Part shown: positions 1-13,600 of the stretch, one piece after another | Layout of the letters: each line of letters starts with the position of its first letter | Position numbering within the stretch: position 1 is the first letter of the stretch | Assembly: GCA_022577435.1 (NCBI GenBank) | Contig: JAKOON010000028.1 | Span: forward strand, 5,030,872-5,094,871 | Source: Embiotoca jacksoni | Lineage: Eukaryota; Chordata; Actinopteri; Embiotocidae | Length of the DNA stretch: 64,000 nucleotides | Direction of reading: 5' to 3' | Program-made: the position numbers and the translations under genes | Notes under the pieces: model-generated | The model's input: only the letters and a program-made list of their open reading frames with translations | What the model was told of the DNA's origin: nothing | Database searches by the model: none

Positions 1-1000
1 ACCCCTTTTTGCATTGATAATAGCTGTGTAAATCTTCACAATGTCGTCACCTGGAATGGTTTTCCGATAATCTCGAGGGAGATCCCAGATAAACTTAGCA
101 CTTGTTGGCTGCTGCTTCATCACTCTGTCGTCCAACACATCCCAAACCATCTCACTTATGTTTAGATCAGGTGACTGAAGAGGCCAGGTCATCTGATGCC
201 ACACTCACTCTCGCTGCTGTTTGGCCCTTACAAAGCCTGGCGGTGTGTTGTGGCTCTTTGTTCTGTTGAAAATCAATTGATTGTCCCACTAAGCTCAAAC
301 CAGATGGGATGGCGTGTCACTGCAGAACGCTGTGGTTGCCATTCTGGTTGTGTTGCTTTGAATTACGCATAAATCTCCAACATCAAAGTCCCCCCCACTC
401 CATCACAGCTCCTTCTCCATGCCTCTCAGTGGGAACCACACCTTCTCTGTGTCTCACAATGACATAGAGGCTGGAATCAAAAGTCTCAAATTTTGACTCG
501 TCAGACCAAAGTTAAAATTTTCACTGGTCTGATTTCCATTACTCCTGTTTGTTGGTCCAAACAGTTCTGTTCTTCTGCTCCTTGGTCTTTTGGTTTCTTT
601 ACAGCATTTTGACCATGACGACTCACACAGTCTCCTCCTAACAGTTGATGTTGAGATGTATCTGCTGCTTGAACTCTGGGAAACACTGATGTGGGCTCTA
701 ATCTGAGGTGCCAACAAAGGGATCGTTTTTTTGTTCTTTTATAGAAGTCAGGTTGGATGACATTTGATGTATTGAATGCACTAAACGGGTGTTGCCACGT
801 CGTCTGATGACGAAAAAAATATTTCTTTAACTGTTCATTTCTAATGCTGGTAACTTCAATGAACTCTGCAGCAGAGGGAAGTCTTGGTCTTCCTTTCCTG
901 GGGATGTCCTCATCGGAGACAGGTGCAATGAAATGTTTGATGTTTTCTGCATGTGAAGAGACTTGTGTCCTACTGAGCTGAGTGGTTCTTGCCATAAGTT
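1..1000 (-). mobile_element. Tc1-like DNA transposon relic (transposase remnant, truncated by the window edge)
   Basis: Minus-strand frames hold broken Tc1-family transposase. From 995 a frame opens with MARTTQLSRTQ and contains KGRPRLPSAAEFIEVTSIRN. Next comes ISTSTVRRRLCESSW, the typical Tc1 DNA-binding segment. WSDESKFE (about 485-508) would carry the first catalytic Asp, LQSPDLN (about 161-180) lies in the catalytic core, and KTIPGDD lies near position 30. These pieces sit in different frames with stops between them, so the copy is dead. It lies in kif6 intron 7, in the same orientation as the gene. Confidence 0.85.
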
Positions 1001-1117
1001 GTTGTTGCCATCATACAAATTACAGTAGAATAGGGCTATTTGCTGTTTACCAACACTAATTTGAAACACACACAACTAATGGTCTCAAAGAAGGCAAGAA
1101 ATTCCACCAGTTAACGT

Positions 1118-1330
1118 TTGAAAGGGCTCATTTGTAAACTGAAAACCATTCCAGGTTGCAAACTCATGAAGCTGATCAAGATATTGCCAATAGTGTGCAA
1201 AGGTGTCATCAGCGCAAACAATGGCTACTTACTATTTTTTTCTTACTACATAATTCCATATGTGTTCATTTGTTCTCCTGGTGGAAAGTATGACATTGAT
1301 TTACAATAAATGACTCAAACACTAAAAAAT
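1118..1330 (+). mobile_element. Tc1-like transposase 3' end, plus strand
   Basis: A plus-strand frame reads LKTIPGCKLMKLIKILPIVC, then KGVISANNGYL. This is the C-terminal end of a Tc1 transposase (family pattern TIPG...LI..MP..C..VI.A.GGY). The following bases, acataattccatatgtgttc, resemble the 3' untranslated part of fish Tc1 elements. It points opposite to the adjacent relic at 1-1000, so it is a separate insertion fragment. Confidence 0.75.
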
Positions 1331-1451
1331 ACATATTTTGTGACCAGATGTTTTCATTGTTTAAAATAAAATACTTTTTATTTCAATTTTATACTCTTCC
1401 AACACTATATTAGTTTAAATAGATTAAAAAAAATGTTTTAAAGGTAGCTAC

Positions 1452-1658
1452 CTGCTCCAAGAAGTGGAGGGAGCGGTTGATATACTTGGCCTCAGTGAGC
1501 AGCTGCCCATTTAGACCAGTCTTGCTGACTCTGTCCGATCCAGCCAGGTCCACCAGGTGGAGCTTGGATCGCTGCAGTGTGGCTGAGCCGGGCTCGCGCC
1601 TGCATAAGTGCACAGTGAAAATACAGTGGGAACGAGTGGAGGCCCGGTTCATAGGAGT
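1452..1658 (-). CDS. kif6: kif6 exon 7, switch I and switch II (residues 212-280)
   Basis: This 207-nt exon is flanked by acceptor tttcag and donor gtagct, phase 0 on both sides. It holds switch I NRASTRSH and switch II LVDLAGSD, followed by TEAKYINRSLHFLEQ, the start of the relay helix. Human KIF6 reads LVDLAGSE at switch II; here a GAC codon gives Asp. It is the last kif6 exon in the window. The next exon would be left of position 1. Confidence 0.96.
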
Positions 1659-4600
1659 CTGAAAATGACAACAAGAAGAAGAGAGTGATAAGAGAACATT
1701 CGGAAAACTCTGCAGTGTTGTTGCAGTTAGGTTTGTGTGAGAGTATATCGAATGTGGAAACGCTGGCACACAATGTCGAAGCAAAAACAAAAAGAAGGGG
1801 GTGAATTTTTGTTCTCCATCAGCGGTGCTTTTCATATTCAAACAACAAAAAACATGTTTCCTTTGATTCCTATATTTTCTTGCTCCCACTGTTTGAAGAT
1901 CAAAGCTACACCATGTGTAGCCAATGAGCAGTAAACAGATGGTGGCGGCTTTACAAAATCTGAGGTTGATTTTCAGATGGTCACTGGAACAGCAGAAGTC
2001 AGGAGGAGACAGAAATAGAATATGAGTCACTGCACAAACAAGTTTTCGAAGAGGATGGGTTACTCATGGGGTCCCCGCTGACAGAGCAACCTGGGGAAAA
2101 TGGACTATTACTGACATAGTACCGACCGCTTTGCTTAGCAGCTTAAACACATGATGGTATTTGTAAATAGCAAATAATTAGAAAGAAGGGGTTATCCTGA
2201 TCATATATGGGTAAGTATCTGGGCTTGGATTATCTTCTGATCCTGGATGAGATTCTTTTCCTTTTGTTGAATTGTCATTGATCTAAGATCAATTCCACAT
2301 GACTCACTTTTTCTCTCTGCTTGAAAACGTCATTATAGACATTCCAGGTCATTCACTCTGACCCTGACTTGTTGTCGGCATAAATGTGCCAACACCTGCT
2401 TGTTAGGTTCATGACAGCTCATGACAGATCTTTCACTTTCTTAACCTGCTGCTGTCATCTCTTTCCTCTGTCCAAATTCCCTTCACTCTACACAAGTCCA
2501 GGTTTGCAACATCAGGTATCCTTGAAAGTAATATGAGGCAGCCCTTAGATGTTGGCAAGGGACCACATACTGTACCTAATAGGCTTATATAAGGGTCAAG
2601 GTTAGGGATAAAGTAACCAAGCTAAAATATACAATTTGTCTAAGTTTTGTTCACACAAACCAACAGCAAAACAAAAGTGTACTTATTTTACGTTTGCAGT
2701 AAAACAGCTGACAAATCTGACCACATGACAGGTGGTGTACATACTTTTGATAGCCTTAGCATGAACTGGTTTAAGTGGGTTTTAATATAAAAAAAATAAA
2801 AAAATCCAAACTTCTGAAAAGTGTGAATATAATGTTGTTGATTTTTCAACAAAACCCTTTCTGAGGTTTGTAGTTTGCATAGAAAAACACTGTTTTCTGC
2901 CAAATAAAATAGCTTTGAAAAGCATGAACATATCCCTCTCAATGGTCGCAATAAAGTATTTGAACAAGTAATGATGGTTAAAGTTGGTGGAACATGACCT
3001 TTGTTAATGTAATTAACCTGTAATTACTCTTCTAATGGCACTTACGGGTAACTGACTTTACATTTCCACAATGGCAAAAGTGGCAAAAACAAGTGAAGTG
3101 AGGTCAAAGAAAAGGTCAAGCATTGTTTGTTTGCACAAACAAACAGAAAACATCATATTAGCAAAACACTCAATGTTCCATCCTCCAAATATGGGCATTT
3201 TCAAAAGGTTCAAAAATGGATCACACATGACAGAGAACACAAACAGCAAGGATCGATCAACAAACATGACCAGATACAAACTCAGTTAAGAGACCATTTG
3301 AAATACAAATGATGATTATGGGTTCAATTTTCAACATGACATTCAAAGAATCAGTAGCTTTGGGAGAGTGTGCTATTTTGAGATGGCAAGAAAGCCAGAG
3401 GAAGAGCATCAACTAGACTGCACTAAGAGAACAGCAAAGCATGGAGATGGGGACTAAATGGGGCCGTTTATGTTCTTTGATCAAATTCATAGATTAACTC
3501 TCAGCAGAATAAGGATCCAAAGCATACCGACACCTGTTAAAAGAAGGATTTTCCAAGGAGAAAATCATAGTCCAAAAATGGCTCTTCCATAGCCCTGATC
3601 AGAAGCCCATAGCACACTTATGGGATCTGATGAACTAAAAGCTTTGCTGGCTTATACATTGAGGAACCTTTCACCTCAGCTATGACAGGAACTGGTTGTT
3701 TCCATGTCCAAACACTGTTAAATAATTCTACAAATTAAAGGATGGCAAACTAAATACTACATTTATTATGTTTAAAATATTTGAACGTTTTTTTTTTTAA
3801 TCATTTAAGAGTCTTTTTTTTTTTTTTTAATATAGACATTGGTTTTGCAATAGTTCTTTATTTTTTTATTTTTTACTCTGTGTGTTTGTATCTATGCATG
3901 TGCGTAAGGGACTCATATCTGTGCAAAAGCACACAATACTAAAATCACAAATCGGTCAATGGCTACTATACACAAAAGCCGATGTTTCCTATTACAGGAT
4001 TTGTACACGGCTGAAAGGCTAGAGCTTTCACTTTTAAATGAGGGCTTTTAATTTGAAATATACATTGGAAGACCCAGCATTTGGCCATGGAAAGTAGCTC
4101 GGTGTAACTTCATCACGCACTCATTCAATGATATTCACGTTTATAGGGAGAGCCCTGTTCTTGCGGCCATCGGCTTTTATTCATTTTTTATTGTAAGCAG
4201 CAGGAAATACTATGAGTTTTGCATGTGAGTAAAAATGGGGAGTTTTAAACAAACAGAAATTTTGGGCTATTTTTTTAAGGGGACCATCAGACATATGGAC
4301 CTGCAACCAGTACTAAGTAGCTGAAGACTTTAGGTTAAGTAACCGCTTCACATTCTGCTCACATTTAAGAATGAAACTTCTTGATACATTAAATTAACAA
4401 CAAAAGAGTATGGTAGGTTATAATCTTCAAAAGCACATTCTGCACCTAAATAAAAAATTTTTCAGTTTGCACATCTCAAGTGAAATATCTCGCACTGCAG
4501 AGCCCTGCATATTTACTTTCAACATATACACACACTCACAGTAAGAGACCAAGAACCTAATGGTCACTCTAACAGAGAGGTTCGCTGGAGGGATGGGAGA

Positions 4601-7600
4601 GCCTGCCAAAAAGACAACCATCATAAAAGTACCCCATCAATGAAGCCTTTATGGTTGAGCGGCAAGTCGGAAGCCACCTCTTGCGCAAAAGGCGTGACGG
4701 CACACGAGATGTGCGTTTGAAGTGCACCATATTTATTTAATTTAATATTACCATTGATGATATGACTTTTTTTTAGGAGTCCTAGAATAACTTTGAAGCC
4801 TAAAAGCAACACAGGCAAGGGCACATCAAGTACAAGATGCACAGTTTATCTAAATGTTAATGTACAAGTTCACAGAGGAAATAGTCCACTCAGGAACATC
4901 AAAATATGTTTTGGTTGTGATAAAACAACTGGACAATTTAATCTCACTGGAGTCACTTTTGTTTTACTCGTGTGTGTTCTAAATTGACCACATGTTGCTC
5001 TAACATGCACCACACACTGACCACACACAGTGCAGTGGAGCCGCAGTGGATCAGCTGAAAAAGGCAATCTGGTGCTAAAACATTTAGTGATTGCTCTTTC
5101 AAAACATGAGGAGTGAAGTTAAAATGTGGACTACCTGCTATGCTCCCTACTCAACATCGTAAGTTCAGGAGACCGTTAGAATGTAGAAAGAGGAGAGAAG
5201 CCCAGGTCATGCATTCATGTGACGAGGAGTACACAGAGAAGCAGAAAAAAGACCAGATAAGAGAAAACGTTTCCTGATGAAGTTGAAGGAAGGGTGAGGA
5301 GTTGAGAAGATGTATTTTATTTCCTGTCCAATAAAACTGTGGAAGGGGATTGCCAAGTCTCAAAGGGAGTGAGCTCATGGTCTGCTGAGTGCGCCGTGAA
5401 AGGATGTGTCATCTTTTGTCCACATGGCTGGGAGCAAGAGAAAGAAAGCATTCCTGTTTTCTTTATGGGAAGTCTGTGTCGGAGCAAGGACTTCTTGGAT
5501 GATACTGGCAGTGATAAATTGATGCTGTTGATTGTTCTTTGTTTGCTTGAGCTCAAGAGAAACCCTGTTGCGAAGAAGTCCCAGAGAGGACAAGTCAACA
5601 AAAGTCTCTGTGTGGGTGGACTCTGCTGGGGAATCCCTGCTGCACTGTGCAACCCATTGAAAGTTTGGCAATGTACATCCCCACTGGATGTGTTCGGGTA
5701 GAATGCTAAACAAATGCTATAGTTTGGTAATTGTCTAAGTTCAGAGACATACGTGTATTACTCGGTAGACACGCTTTTACATTAAAATAGCTACGGGAAA
5801 AATAATTACTAAACTAATTTCAGAGTTGCAGCAAACCTCTATGTGCGATCCCAAAATTACCATGGTTCTTGCAATGGTTTTGTTTCATGGAAGAATCGCA
5901 GCCACATCAAAAATTGACTGCAAATTCCTCATCAAAAATAAAATGTAAGTCTCTGATTATCCTGATTATCATGTTCACTTTTACTGTCTGTTATTCACTT
6001 ACAAACTAGCAACGGTGGTAAACAAGGTGAGATCATCCCTTTGCTCCTAACCTCAGGTTGCAAAGCAATAGCTGACCTACCACATGTCTCATCAGCGTGG
6101 GGAGTCTGGGCGTCTGAGTGTAGAATAAAAAAAACACCACAACATAAACAGAAATTACAGAGAGAATGCTTGGTTTTACTGAGAAAAAAACAAAACATGG
6201 TAAAAGGGACCACAGGGGACCAAAATAATATTTTAGGAGGGTCTTAAGGTAGCTTTTAGAATGCATAGTTGCATTTGTGGAGAAAAACATACCTTGTTTG
6301 CCATTTACTTTTAGAGTGGTCAGTAGCACTTTTGAATACAATCCTTCTTATGAACTCGTGTAGTGTGTGAGTTTCAACATGGTGATATTGTCTCAAATAG
6401 CACACTCCCACTCAGCACGTACTCAAAGTAACTGAACATCTGAATGCACCACTTGCAAACATATCTGGCTTTGTTTGACTACTTCACCGTAATATGTGAA
6501 CGTGGTTTTGTGCCGTGTTTCATGCACACAATAAACATACTGACGGCTTCAATCAGTATAGTAATTCTTGAAAAAAAACAACTTTTGTTTGAATGTGCAT
6601 AACTTGTATTTGTATGGTGCGGCGTTCATCAACAGTCGCAGCTTCCTTGGCCGCAGCAGTTTGAAAATAAGTAGTGGTCCTTCCCTTTCTACTTCGTAGC
6701 CATAATGGTGACAGTTGAGGGTGAGAAGTATTCGGCTTTCCACACTCAATTCATGGATCGGTACGACTCCACCATCCAGGTGGAATATAAAACTTTGGCT
6801 GTCAGGTCTAATTATTTCTACTTCCTGTGGTGTCAGTGAGCTCACAAATTTGTTTTCTTTTGGCGTCCTGTTTTTCTTTTAGTAGCATGCTGCATTTTGG
6901 GCCTGTGCATATGTAAAGACTAATAGAGAAACAGAACACTTGTTGCATTGTAAAATTGCAAAAGCAACATGCCGGCACATTTGGGGAAGTCAGTGCACCT
7001 GCGTCACAGCAGCGGTTTGTTCACACAACTCATTGTGGAAAAACAGCAGTTCTGTCTTTTTTATTTAAAAAAAAAAGAGAATGTGACCCTCAATATCTCT
7101 CAATATGTAGTCACAACTGGAATATCTGATTGAGCAACACTTCTAGAGGGATAACATTAGTGTCTCTGTTTTATTGAGAGCCATAGACGTAACAGTACTA
7201 TCAAAACAATTGAGCAACAAATTGCAAGGACAAAACAAAAAGGAGAAAACCTACGGATCTGAAGTTCTTAGAATGAAAACAAACATGTCAGCTAAGCCTT
7301 AAGCCAATTACAGCAAAGTTCTGTCATTACTGGGGTGGTTCCAGCAGCGGGAGGAGAACAACTGCAGTGCCTAACTCTGAAAACTGTGGCCACCTTTGTC
7401 TTACAAAGTTTTAATGGCGTGACATGGTGATGTCCTGCGACGCCGGCAAAGTCAGACACAATTTCAAACCAGTTTGCATTGTTTTAAGTCCTGCACGCTG
7501 CAAAATAAATCTGTGCCGCACAGCAGCACAGTAAATTGAAAGAGTCTATACAGTTCTGCTATCAAGAAAGTTGGTGGTAGTTTGGATGGGAAGAAAACGC

Positions 7601-10600
7601 AAACATAATAATTCTTTGTAAATCCTGTGCTGTGCCTGGGATCCATACTGTTGAGTGCATGTAATATTCAACAGCCCTCTGTCCTCCTGAGCCAGGGCAT
7701 CTTTAAATATTATTGTTCGACGTTGAGAATTATAAAAACTCTGTTGCAAGTGCGTCGACAAGCAGTAGGTTTGTTTCTTTTTTTGTAAGAGAAATTGCAA
7801 TTTGTCCGTACAGTAACTTGCTGGGTAAACTATAAAGCAGCTGATGAACAAAATGGTGCAAAAATGGTGGTGTGTTTTCATGCGATAGTTTTCTTGATTA
7901 AAGAATTGTCACTCAAAATACAAACTATTGTATCAAATTGTATGTGTTGCAGTATATTAAATAGTCCACACTAATGCATTGAGTTGGCTATAGGTTTTTA
8001 TTAGGTGGGTACACAGATCAGCTGAAACCATTCATGATTTCAGTCAAGAGTGTAAAATCATAATTTGTAGGTTTTTGATACTTATTTAGACTAGCAGTTA
8101 GCAGCAAAGCAGTTTGACAAAAACTAATACTATTGCAACACCTTTCTGAATGCCCAGAGCATCATCAGCATGACAGGAAAACAACCAATCACAGCAGCGT
8201 AGCGCATCCCTGCAGCCAATCCAATCTAGCCTGAACCTATGAAATATGAAGAACCCTTATGGAAACCTGCGTTATGCTTTTCTTACCTCTGCAATCATTC
8301 GATTGGTGTCACCCAGGAAGAGTAGATTCAGAGCCTCCTCTTCATTTGCTGACTGCTGCAGGGATAAGTTCCTGAGGTGGATGTTCTGCTCTGTATCCTC
8401 CATTATCATTACTTTTCTAAAAAATAAAAAAAATAAAAAAAAACTTTAATAAAGGAAATTCCAACAAAGTTTCACTCAAAATGAACTTGCAATAGTGATT
8501 AAAAATGACAAAGAAGGAAACGCCACTCAAAACCAAAATAATCCAACGCTGAAGCAAGTATGAAAAACAAACTGTGTCAGTTGTGTCATCTTTTTCCCCT
8601 CCCATTGTGTTGCTTAGCTCTGACTCCAAACAACCACGTACGCAGGTCAGTGTGGGCTGTGACCCAGTTTGACAAATTGGGGGTTCATAACTTGTTAACA
8701 GATAAGGTTTGCTTTTACTAACAAACAGGTGATTGGTTCCTGCCCACACCAGGGACTCTGGAACAACAACAGGGAGCTTTAACATTTGGGGTTGAAGTGA
8801 CTATGATCTTACCGCATTATTTCCATCCAGCCACCAGGGTTGTGGCAGCGTGCCTACTGACATGTCAAAGAGTGTGGAATGACTGGAGAACACATGTAGA
8901 TAATTATGTCAACATGTGTAGGTAATTAAGATAGTTTGATAAAACAGTAGTAATCTTACTGTGATTAGAAGCTGTCTGCTGGCTGGAGTTATTTTCCTAA
9001 ACAGTCAGGCCAACCGTAAGTATAATTTGATTATTGTCTTTTTACAAAAAAATGACATAGACATTGAATAACTTAAGGTAAGACTTAGGGATTAAGAGGG
9101 CAGAACGTTGACTGAATGATGGAAATAATGTATCCATGGAGAGAATAAAAAAAAAAATACACACAAATAAACAAGAAGAAATGGCATTCCTGTGAGAAAG
9201 AAGAGAAAAGGTACTGCAGGCAGTGGAAGAGAAAAGCAGCCCAGCAGTCAAAGAGAAATTTGTCAGTGCCACAGCTTCTCCTTGAATCAGCAAGTGTGGC
9301 CACAGTATGGTTATCAACAGGCACTGTCTATTTCCAGAGGACTGTGATTTGTGGGTATCTAAATCTTGAGCTGGATCTTCACTGAAAGGAAAGAAGAAAC
9401 TTAAGTGGAACTGGAACATGAAATGACAGGACAGACACCAAAATGATGTACCAAGACAATGTCACGTCCTGCTTTAAGATGAATAAGAATTGAGTGTGAC
9501 AAAAACAGGCAAAACAACATCATAGTCAGACAAACCTCTAGACAGATGGAATTTATAATTATAAAGAAAGACGGGCAAAAAGTAGCAAAAAAAATGAAGC
9601 AGGATGAAAAAGGATGAACAGTGAGAAAGAGAGGCAGTCACAAAGACACAAAGGGAAGCAACAAAACACATGAAGGAACAACTAAGAACAAGAGGCAGAA
9701 TGACACAAAAAATAATTTTCCTCCGACCAACTGCAGTGACCAGCTATGAAAAACTATTTCCCCACATGACTCTCTTGCTCTCAACTCGAGTGTTGGAGTC
9801 TGCCACCAGGTTGACCACATCAATTGCTGTCCCACAGTCCCATTATGTCAGTTGGCAGTTCATAGTGGGATGGTAAATGCTAGAGTCTCCATATTCCACC
9901 ACAGTGACTCTGAGCCAGGCTGAGAAATGGCTGGTCAGGAGTAAGGCTCAGCTCAAACCACAAGTGTTTAGGAGAATAATGAACCCAGCGGTTATTGGTC
10001 TTTACAACTTTAAAATAAGTGTATTTAACATTCCTGGGTGCGTGCCTTCAAGGTGAAACGTACACAATACACGACACATACACAGCATACACAACACAAC
10101 CCGAGCTGTGGTCACTTGCAAAAGCATAAAAGCACAGCAAAAGCTATGAAAAAGTACACTAACGGTAGGTCCTCTAGTCGAGAGGCTTCGTGTCGGGAAT
10201 CCAGAAGGTCATATCCCATGTCATTGTAGATCTCCAGGTAGGAGATGTGCGTGGTGTAAACCATGCTGCTGTCCTGTGGAACAAAAATATATGATTCAAA
10301 TTTGGACTAGATGCTGAAAGTTGGAAATCACAGTATTTTTCATATTTAAAAGAAGCAAAATAACAAAAATAACAAAAAAGGAGGTGCTTTACAGGACAGG
10401 AAAATGAATGATGCTATGAATGATATTCTCATTGACTTTTGTCTTGTATTAATCAATGTGTGTGGGTGAAGTATCAATCAAATTACTAAAAAAAACAGGC
10501 AGATGACATTGTGCTGACCTGGCTGACGCGTTCGTACAGGTAGGAAAGTGTGCGAGGAATAATTCCACGATCACTGTAACGCTCGGCCCCTCCTGTGATG

Positions 10601-13600
10601 GTAAAAGTCTTCCCACTGCCCGTCTGCCCATATGCAAATATGGTGCCGTTATAGCCAGCCAACACACTGCAAAGTCACACAAAAGATTAAGAATGCCCTG
10701 AACACTTGATAATCACAGTATAGCGTCGGTAAGTAATCCAATTTAACTGACTTTATGATTTGTTTATATACAGGCAAGCATTTTTTAACAGTAACATACA
10801 TATAATCTATATTTACAAGATCTTTCAAAGTAGAAGTACTTTTCTGTAAAGGAACCTCGCACTATTTAAAATATCTATTTTATCCATCTCATTCCAGGAC
10901 TTGTTTTATGATGACTTGCGGTCTTCCTGTTGCATACCATCTCACAAGCTCCTTATGCAGAGCCTTTACACTTCAAATAATGCCACAATCATTATGAAGG
11001 TTTGTTGGAATAAATTAGTTCAAAGATTAGGGTATGTGCCAATTCATACAGTTAAATAGCCACTAGCTCATGCACACCAAGAACAGACAGTAAAGTCTAT
11101 GATAATAGCAAGGACAAAAAGAACTGACACTGCATATTACTTATTTTTCACTTATTTTTGATACAAGGAAGTGATCAGGAGATACAATACATGATTGCAC
11201 TGAAATTACTCATTTTCTTTTCTGGTATTATTCTCACAGATCATGTATTCTCACTGCCCAGTAGACCACAGGTAGCAGGGCAAGCACCTTTTACAAATGC
11301 AGTATATGTTCTTGAATCAGGTTTATGTACTGTAAGTCCATGAGAAACATACGAACAGATGAGAGCACACATAGTCTTTGTTTGCTCCAGTGCTAATTTT
11401 GAACTAGTTTTAAAATATGCAACCAAAGACCACAATACCAAATTGTTTAACCACTATTTTCCTTAAAAACACATCTTTAATGACATGAACTTGTTATGAC
11501 TTGCAATGTGCATGATACATCCCTTTATAAGTGTCACTTCATGCTCACATATTCCTAAGCAGACACCAAGAGTCAAAGGGAATTGAATCTGACATTTTAA
11601 ATCCACAGGAAAGTATGGCAGTGAGTAGAGAGCTGCTATGGCGACAGTCATCTGCCGGTAAAGGCGGAATGTCTCGGAGTGTGAGTGACAGAAAGGGCTG
11701 AACAAGGCAGGGTCCGGTAAATTTTGGTTTGGCACACAACTGTCTTTCTGTATATGCCCAGGGCCATGGAAACCAATGGTATCTAGTTCTGTTTGAATTA
11801 AATTCATTTTCTAAATTGTGGAACTCATATGGTATGAGGTACCTTATAAAGGTATTAAAAAAAAATAAAAAAAAAATGTCTGTCTTATAGTCTTGGAAAT
11901 AAACCAGCAAGCAATAGTAAAATAACAGAGGGGCCTCTGACACATGAGCCTGGATCAAAGGTGTGGATAAACTCTGTTCTTTGACTCGCCAATTGCAAGG
12001 AAAAGGATATCTTTACACTATATTTTTCAGATGAATTATAAACAAACGTAAGCCCTTCGCTTATTCTAATGGTATTGCCGACCCGGTATTTGAGCAGTGT
12101 GTGGGTTTCCTTTCCTGTGTGCTGTACAATTCCACACCCTGCATGAGTAAGGGTAAGGGAAAAAGCTGCATGTCAGTATATATAAAACACTGCATCCACT
12201 CATGAGAGCGGTGGTTGGTTAGTCTGAGTCGGACGACCATTGGGCATCCATTTAATCTAGGCTGAGTCACGGCAGTGATTGGCAGCGGCGAGAAAAGACA
12301 CTAGCTCAGTGTTTAGCTCAATGTCAGTACTAATGATGAGGCCTGGGCACTGCCACTGAGGCTTGGGTGTTTCCCAATGCTTGTTCCTGTTTACACCTCA
12401 GCTTTCCTGGAGATTGGCAACTCATCGTTCAAACGATTCTTGTCCTTCCTGTTGCTTTTATGAGAAGCTGTGTGTTCAATCATTTGGAGTATTACGGATA
12501 AGGAAAAAACTAAACAGACTCCATTCTTCTTTGAACCTTGGCTGCAGGTTTCACAGTCCTCTGAAATGGGATTACAATGCAGATAGAGAGTTTTGCCCTG
12601 CCAGCCCGACATCATTACTCCGGCCCTCCTCTCCTGGAGCTATTAATGCTGGTTTGTTTTTAAACTACTGTGTTAGAGTTGAAATGACTGGTTTGGGTTA
12701 CACCACAGCAGAGACAGAGACTTGTGTGCAAGTAAACGAATTAGAGCTTCTGGCTAAACTTGAAGTGTGCCAAGTATGACAGAGGACCAATCAAAACAAC
12801 AACCTGACAGTTATTGCTAGTTCAGGGGATAGGCATCTGTGCGCATGAGTTTAAGTGCAGTGACAGCAAAAGTATTACAATTTAAAGTAACTTCTGACTA
12901 AAGCTGAATGTTTCCAAACGGATTGTATTTGCGAATAACTGTGACCACTTGTGCTTCTGTAACTGTAAATTAATGTCAATGTCAATTTAAGCGAAATAGT
13001 TATCAGCATGCCAACTGGGTGTCACATAGCGCAGTCATGTCAGTCCCAGCTAAAATACCTTTCATAATCAAAGTCAGTACCCTTTAGAAGAAGTGTAAGG
13101 CCTCAATCCTGGGCTCCTCCTGTGACTCTTTTTCAGGGGCAACATATTCAAATAGGAAATGGGGTTGAATACACAGAATGATTCCCTCCATTTGCTCCTG
13201 TGTTTTAGTCACAGAGGTAAGATAGGATTTAAACTTCTAACTAAAGTTTTCATCTGAAACATCAGGGCTTTCATGTGTTAATAATGAACATTATGTGAGT
13301 AAATGATCATTTTGCAGGAAATTCAGTGGACTAAAAAAGGCTTAACTGGGGAGACCGAATGTCAGGGCTAGACAGGAGGACTAGTCTTCTCTAGACTACA
13401 TTATACTCATGTTAAAGACTAAAAGATGCTAAATTAATAGGGCAAGACACGGCCAGGTTGTGACTGTAACGTATTAACCTGATGTTCAGAGCAACCTAAT
13501 ACCCAAGACAGTGAACCCTTATGAGTCAGGTCAAATACATCCGAGTTCTTAGTCAACCAAGTGTTGTTTATGAATCTCCGAATAGCAAAGATAACACAAA

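Noticed and set aside
9042..9419. 125-codon minus-strand frame in kif6 intron 5
   Set aside because: Phe/Ser-rich composition from an A/G-rich strand. No domain, most likely chance.
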